Positions 60,440 through 64,000 of a DNA stretch of 64,000 bases are shown here, piece after piece. The translations under genes were made by a program, and so were the position numbers. The stretch's first letter is position 1. Each line of letters begins with the position of its first letter. The notes beneath the pieces are model-generated. The model saw only the letters and a list, made by a program, of their open reading frames with translations. It did no database searches and had not been told where the DNA came from. The stretch comes from Entoloma clypeatum (lineage: Eukaryota; Basidiomycota; Agaricomycetes; Agaricales; Entolomataceae). The stretch spans positions 2,356,001 through 2,420,000 of the forward strand of contig OY751494.1 of NCBI GenBank assembly GCA_963565915.1, read 5' to 3'.

Positions 60440-60987
60440 ATAATTGAACAGATGGACCCTGCCCGAGTGAGCCTTGTGTACATACTTAGGTGTGTTTCGT
60501 TGTACATACATAGTATGTACCTTGGTCACGTGTCAGCTTGGTGAAGATTTAGGTGCTGATCATGATCGGCGCTCCGAGGCCCCGTTTCAGCCACGCGATT
60601 TTCATATACGCATAGCATATTAAAAGCACATGGAAGATAGAGAGAATACAACCCTTGATTTGCCATATCAAGAACAAAGTATCCGATGAGGTCGATGGAC
60701 GCAATTCATTCTGCCCTACGGCGCCGCGAACCTGTCCAAACTATGTATATTTGTACACATAATAACGTGCTGCGCGGCATGCTACAAAATCTGAAACTTT
60801 CCAAAAACAGCGGCTACCAATTATGTCAAAACTTCAAACAGAATGCCTACACTGTGCATCGGGTTCATGCAAGACGCCGCATGGACAACCAAGCGGGTAC
60901 TGAACAACACTCCGGTTGCCGTTGTTGGGGGGTCCACACCTTGAAAAACATCGAGCACTCAGTCATATCCGAAGGTCTAGATTCGAT
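60440..60987. other. Intergenic region with a short palindrome
   Basis: No gene is supported. It holds an 8-bp-arm inverted repeat and a CACGTG box (see separate entry). A frame on the minus strand near 60850-60930 could be an additional last exon of the Zn2Cys6 gene. Confidence 0.4.
60502..60532. promoter_or_regulatory. Palindrome plus CACGTG E-box
   Basis: GTACATAC-ATA-GTATGTAC (60502-60520) is a perfect inverted repeat with 8-bp arms. CACGTG lies 6 bp further on (60527-60532). Both lie in the 3' flank of the aldehyde dehydrogenase gene. They could bind a dimeric factor or form a small hairpin in the 3' UTR. No function is shown. Confidence 0.3.
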
Positions 60988-61641
60988 TCAAGAAAGGTAC
61001 CTGTCGTCCCCCGCCGATGCATAAGCCCCTGCTTGATACAGGTCACTCATCCTAGCTCCGCCATTCGCGCCCGGAAACGTAGGGGCAAAGGGGCCTTGGT
61101 GGTGCAGTGGGTAATAGTTTGAATACCCAGGCACTGATGCAACCCAAGCGAGAGGATTATGGAGAACGGGCGGGTATTGCTGGGGACAATGTCCGCCGTC
61201 ATGCGTGTTAAAAATTCGAAAATCTTGTACGCATTCAAGAGTCGCTGCGCCTGCGGAAAGGGTGGCGGTAGAGGCGGGCGGGTAATAAACCGGCGACCGC
61301 GCTTGATTCGAAGGAGGCGACGACCACTCTGAGGTCTGGTTCGCAAGATCGGCGGTCTTGTTCTGTGGTGTCACCCGAGATTCAATCATGGGATTCCTGG
61401 AAGTGGATTTGGCCTGCTTGAATTCTCCATCGTCTTGAGGAGGCGGGGTCTGGCTTTCCTGAGCCGCCGCCACGGAGACATAGATGCAGTTTTGCCCAGC
61501 CTTGAGGCACTTCTCGCATGTCCGCCCAGTTATCTCTTCAGAAGGCTTGCACTGGTGAATCACGCTCAGATATATTTATATGGCACTGGCAAGGAAACTC
61601 CTGACCTTGACCTTCCGCAAACGGCAACGACGACATGCCAT
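60988..61641 (-). CDS. Zn2Cys6 binuclear cluster protein (short transcription factor)
   Basis: Fungal-type DNA-binding protein. The ATG at 61641 gives MACRRCRLRKVK; an intron (gtcagg...caccag) joins it to CKPSEEITGRTCEKCLKAGQ and NCIYVSV, completing the six cysteines of a Zn(II)2Cys6 cluster with an unusually long middle loop. The rest is Ser/Pro/Gln/Tyr-rich (QTPPPQDDGEFKQ, PPSNQARSPVYYPPAS, QYPPVLHNPLAWVASVPG) with no middle homology region. About 200 residues, much shorter than most members. The stop at 60988 may instead be skipped by splicing from a donor near 61000. Confidence 0.75.
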
Positions 61642-62550
61642 GGAGGTCCTGCTCGTGGGTCCGGCGGATGGTTTGCAAGCCAAAGTAGACATATGACTGG
61701 TAGACATTGAAGGCGATGGATGTTGGTGATTTGGTACGAGCAGTACCGTCATGACACTTTATACCGTTGATGGCAGAACACGCGTCGAATATATCAGACC
61801 CAGAAAACGGTAAAACAGGATATGATGTTTGCGTCAAAATTTCCTTGGCATTCAGTACACAGGGTTGGCAGCATGGCGTGAAGAGATTTTCGAAGAAGAC
61901 GCTTCGGCGCTCTGAGGGCGTCATCAACACTAGGCCGATTTGGGATGCCCCACTTCGGTGTTTGGAAGTTGCGTTATATGAATCCTCCAAAGGGGCCTGA
62001 AAACGTGATAGTGTGAGGTGCTGCCAGGTGTATATTCGAGGCGAAAATGTCAAGGAATGAGGTCAAAAGGGTGTCTCCTTGAAATCGAAAAGAATGCGGC
62101 GTGTAACTTCAGAGGTTATCATGTCCCAGTTCTCTGATGTAAACTCAATTGTCGGAGCTGACCCTGATGCTCCAGCCTCAAGGCTGCAAGGATTTAGATC
62201 CAGAGACAGATGGGACGACAGAATCGATCCAGGTACATCAAGGGTATACCGCGGACTCGCCGAGACAACGCAGAAAACGAACAAGTTTTGTTTTCTGGAA
62301 AGAGAAAAGCCGGGCAAACCTGCGCAAGAGTAAGCACGGGTTTTAAAAGGAGTATCCCAGCTAGGATTGAGTTCTTTTATGCGAGGGAAGTCCGCAGTAA
62401 CTTTTGGTTCAAAAGAGGTTGCATGTCTTGACTCATATTTGTTCATTCCACTGTAAGAAAAACGGCACACATGTGATCTTTGCCAGTGACTTTCATTGAT
62501 TTACAATGCCAAAGAGAGGAACGCACGTGCATGTGATTAGCGAACAAATG
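61642..62550. other. Intergenic region without supported gene
   Basis: Minus-strand frames at 61538-62053 and 62063-62470 are open, but their translations show no domain, no bias and no good junctions. This is probably the promoter of the Zn2Cys6 gene plus the 3' flank of the proteasome gene. A poorly conserved gene cannot be ruled out. Confidence 0.4.
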
Positions 62551-63524
62551 CTACAGTGCCAGATAATCCCGGACCTCTTCCTCGGACAGCTTTCTAAATG
62601 TTGGTTTCGGCCGACCAGTCTCTCCTCCAATCTTCCCCTCTTCTAACTCGGCCGTACTGGGCACAGTTATAACGCCAATTTCAATAGTCTTTTCTGTCAT
62701 TTGACCCTCGAAGCCCTCTTTCAATGTCAGAAGAGCCGTATGGATCGCATCTTCAAGGCTGATATCATCATTATAGCTGGAAAAGGAAGCGTTGGGCAAA
62801 CAAAGAAAGAAACAGGTGAAGACCACGGACCGTTTCTCCAAGAAAGTCTTCGCGTTAACCATGTTCTTGCCAATAGCACTTGCCTTCCATGCCCAAAAAG
62901 ATCCTGACGGATCAACCTGATACAACGTTGGGCCACGATTGATATCCCATCCAGCAACAAGTAATGATACGCCATACGGACGTACACCTCTTCTCAATAT
63001 GTGAGTTCAGTCCGGAGGCAACGGATAGGAACGAACCCAGATTGTGTGGCCTGTTGCATTACTGTCGCAATTTCTTGCGTTAATACCCGGGTGGGTGGAT
63101 ATTCACCATATATCTTCCAGTAGGCTTGGGCGCTTTTTCGCGCCTTTGAAATGAGGACTCGGAAATCAGGGCCCATCCCTGAGTACACGATGCCAATGTT
63201 CGGGCACACGACAGCGACCTTATCGAGCATGGAGTCGTCTATCAGGATGGATGAGGACTTCTTCTCTGTAGCAATAACAATGCCATTTGAAGCTGAAAGA
63301 TGTTAAAATTAAATCAGCATCCGCAGTTGGGGTGAGGGCATACCCTTAATTCCGAGGCTGGTGGCTCCTTGAGATACTGCAGCTAGCGCATGTTCGATCT
63401 GGACAAGCTTTCCGCTTGGGGAGAAGACAGTGAGTGAATAACTGCAGAACGCGTCAGGTTCCAAGGCGAGCCAAAGAAGAAAGGAGAAAGCGCGCCTGTA
63501 AGCACCGCCGTCTGCGCTGGCCAT
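62551..63524 (-). CDS. PRE8: 20S proteasome subunit alpha-2 (Pre8/PSMA2)
   Basis: Structural alpha-ring subunit of the 20S proteasome. The first exon (MASADGGAY) must join to [20 protein letters not shown] by a GC-AG intron at 63442-63495, giving the alpha signature. It continues [80 protein letters not shown] and [20 protein letters not shown]. The C-terminus ends [13 protein letters not shown]. No N-terminal Thr is expected in alpha subunits. Five introns. It is followed downstream on the same strand by the Zn2Cys6 gene. Confidence 0.93.
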
Positions 63525-63659
63525 CGGAGAGATGTGATAAGAGGACAAGCGTTGAAAGTGACGCGCGTTCTTTGCTTATTCTTATTTGAACACAATCTTA
63601 TCAAATCAATTTTGATTTCCAAAGTTACACTCTACGCAAATTTTTACATATAATATCGT

Positions 63660-64000
63660 TCAGACATCGAGAGGCGTGGTCCTGAGGTATGGCTACAGGG
63701 TTCTCAGTAACTCCTCGCCCGAGTGGTACTTACAACTTACTTTGTGAATCGTGAATTCAGGGAAGAGTGTCTTGGCTTCCTCGTTCGTCACTGAGGGATG
63801 CACTATCACATCGTCTCCCTTCTTCCAGTTGACAGGAGTGGTGATGCGATGCTTGTCGCCAATTTGGAGGGCTGGACCCGTCAATGAGAACGCTAACCGA
63901 CATAGCACGAAGCTGACTTACAGTCAATCACACTGACGGCCCAGAATGAGGATCGAAGAAAAACTGAATCCACTCTTAACAACACTTACCGAAGGATTTC
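63660..64000 (-). CDS. 1-Cys peroxiredoxin, C-terminal part (runs off window)
   Basis: Only the C-terminal part is present; the rest, including the peroxidatic Cys, lies beyond 64000. Spliced, it reads EILRVIDSLQIGDKHRITTP, VNWKKGDDVIVHPSVTNEEA, KTLFPEFTIHK and PYLRTTPLDV. The run VIDSLQ, then TPVNWKKGDD, then KPYLR at the end, is typical of the Prx6/1-Cys group, which detoxifies peroxides in cytosol or mitochondria. Introns are visible at about 63687-63740, 63870-63920 and 63931-63989. Confidence 0.85.

Noticed and set aside
61538..62470. Two minus-strand open frames as possible genes
   Set aside because: No domain, compositional bias or convincing splice sites; antisense frames of similar length also occur here.

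Overview
The window is nuclear DNA of a filamentous basidiomycete, most likely an Agaricomycete. Genes are broken by many 45-70 nt introns, with spacers often under 200 bp. The protein families also fit: a basidiomycete-type Dicer, Ure2p-like GSTs, a BTB/POZ protein and a Zn2Cys6 regulator. About 40 protein-coding genes are supported. I see no rRNA, tRNA, CRISPR array or prokaryote-type operon. A run of exactly 200 N (11457-11656) is a scaffold gap.

Layout. 0.9-13 kb: ESCRT-III Snf7, ceramide synthase, U1A/U2B''-type snRNP protein, Hsp31/DJ-1, MOB1, a BTB protein, DEAD-box helicase Dbp8, a DUF302 protein, the gap, and a small RRM protein. 13-27.9 kb: an eIF4A-like protein with every catalytic motif lost, Elongator Elp2, phosphopantetheinyl transferase, Iba57/Caf17, Pet191, two tail-to-tail GST genes with a TIR element between them, an MCUR1/DUF1640 protein, PYM, and GPN3. 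28-45.7 kb: a small conserved protein, a large SLIP-GC-like dynamin GTPase, a nuclear-looking hypothetical protein, acetyl-CoA acetyltransferase, Atg10, ribosomal eS1, APRT, an EDEM-type GH47 protein with a PA domain, and a double zinc-ribbon protein. 45.9-64 kb: a type II membrane hypothetical, Faf1, a DUF7719-like membrane protein, an unrecognised helical protein, a Dicer with a decayed helicase, Cox8/COX7C, aldehyde dehydrogenase, a Zn2Cys6 protein, proteasome alpha-2, and the end of a 1-Cys peroxiredoxin.

Most genes are housekeeping genes in head-to-head or tail-to-tail pairs. Several divergent pairs have start codons only 12-80 bp apart. Mitochondrial functions recur: Iba57, Pet191, MCUR1-like, Cox8, Ppt2 and thiolase.

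The two most unusual proteins are both decayed helicases. One is a 942-residue eIF4A-derived pseudo-helicase with a long disordered N-terminus (13295-16492). The other is a Dicer whose helicase region has no Walker A or DExH box, while both RNase III centres are intact (51655-57204). Three introns appear to use GC donors. All exon joins were made by eye from splice consensus and family patterns, and none is confirmed by transcripts.
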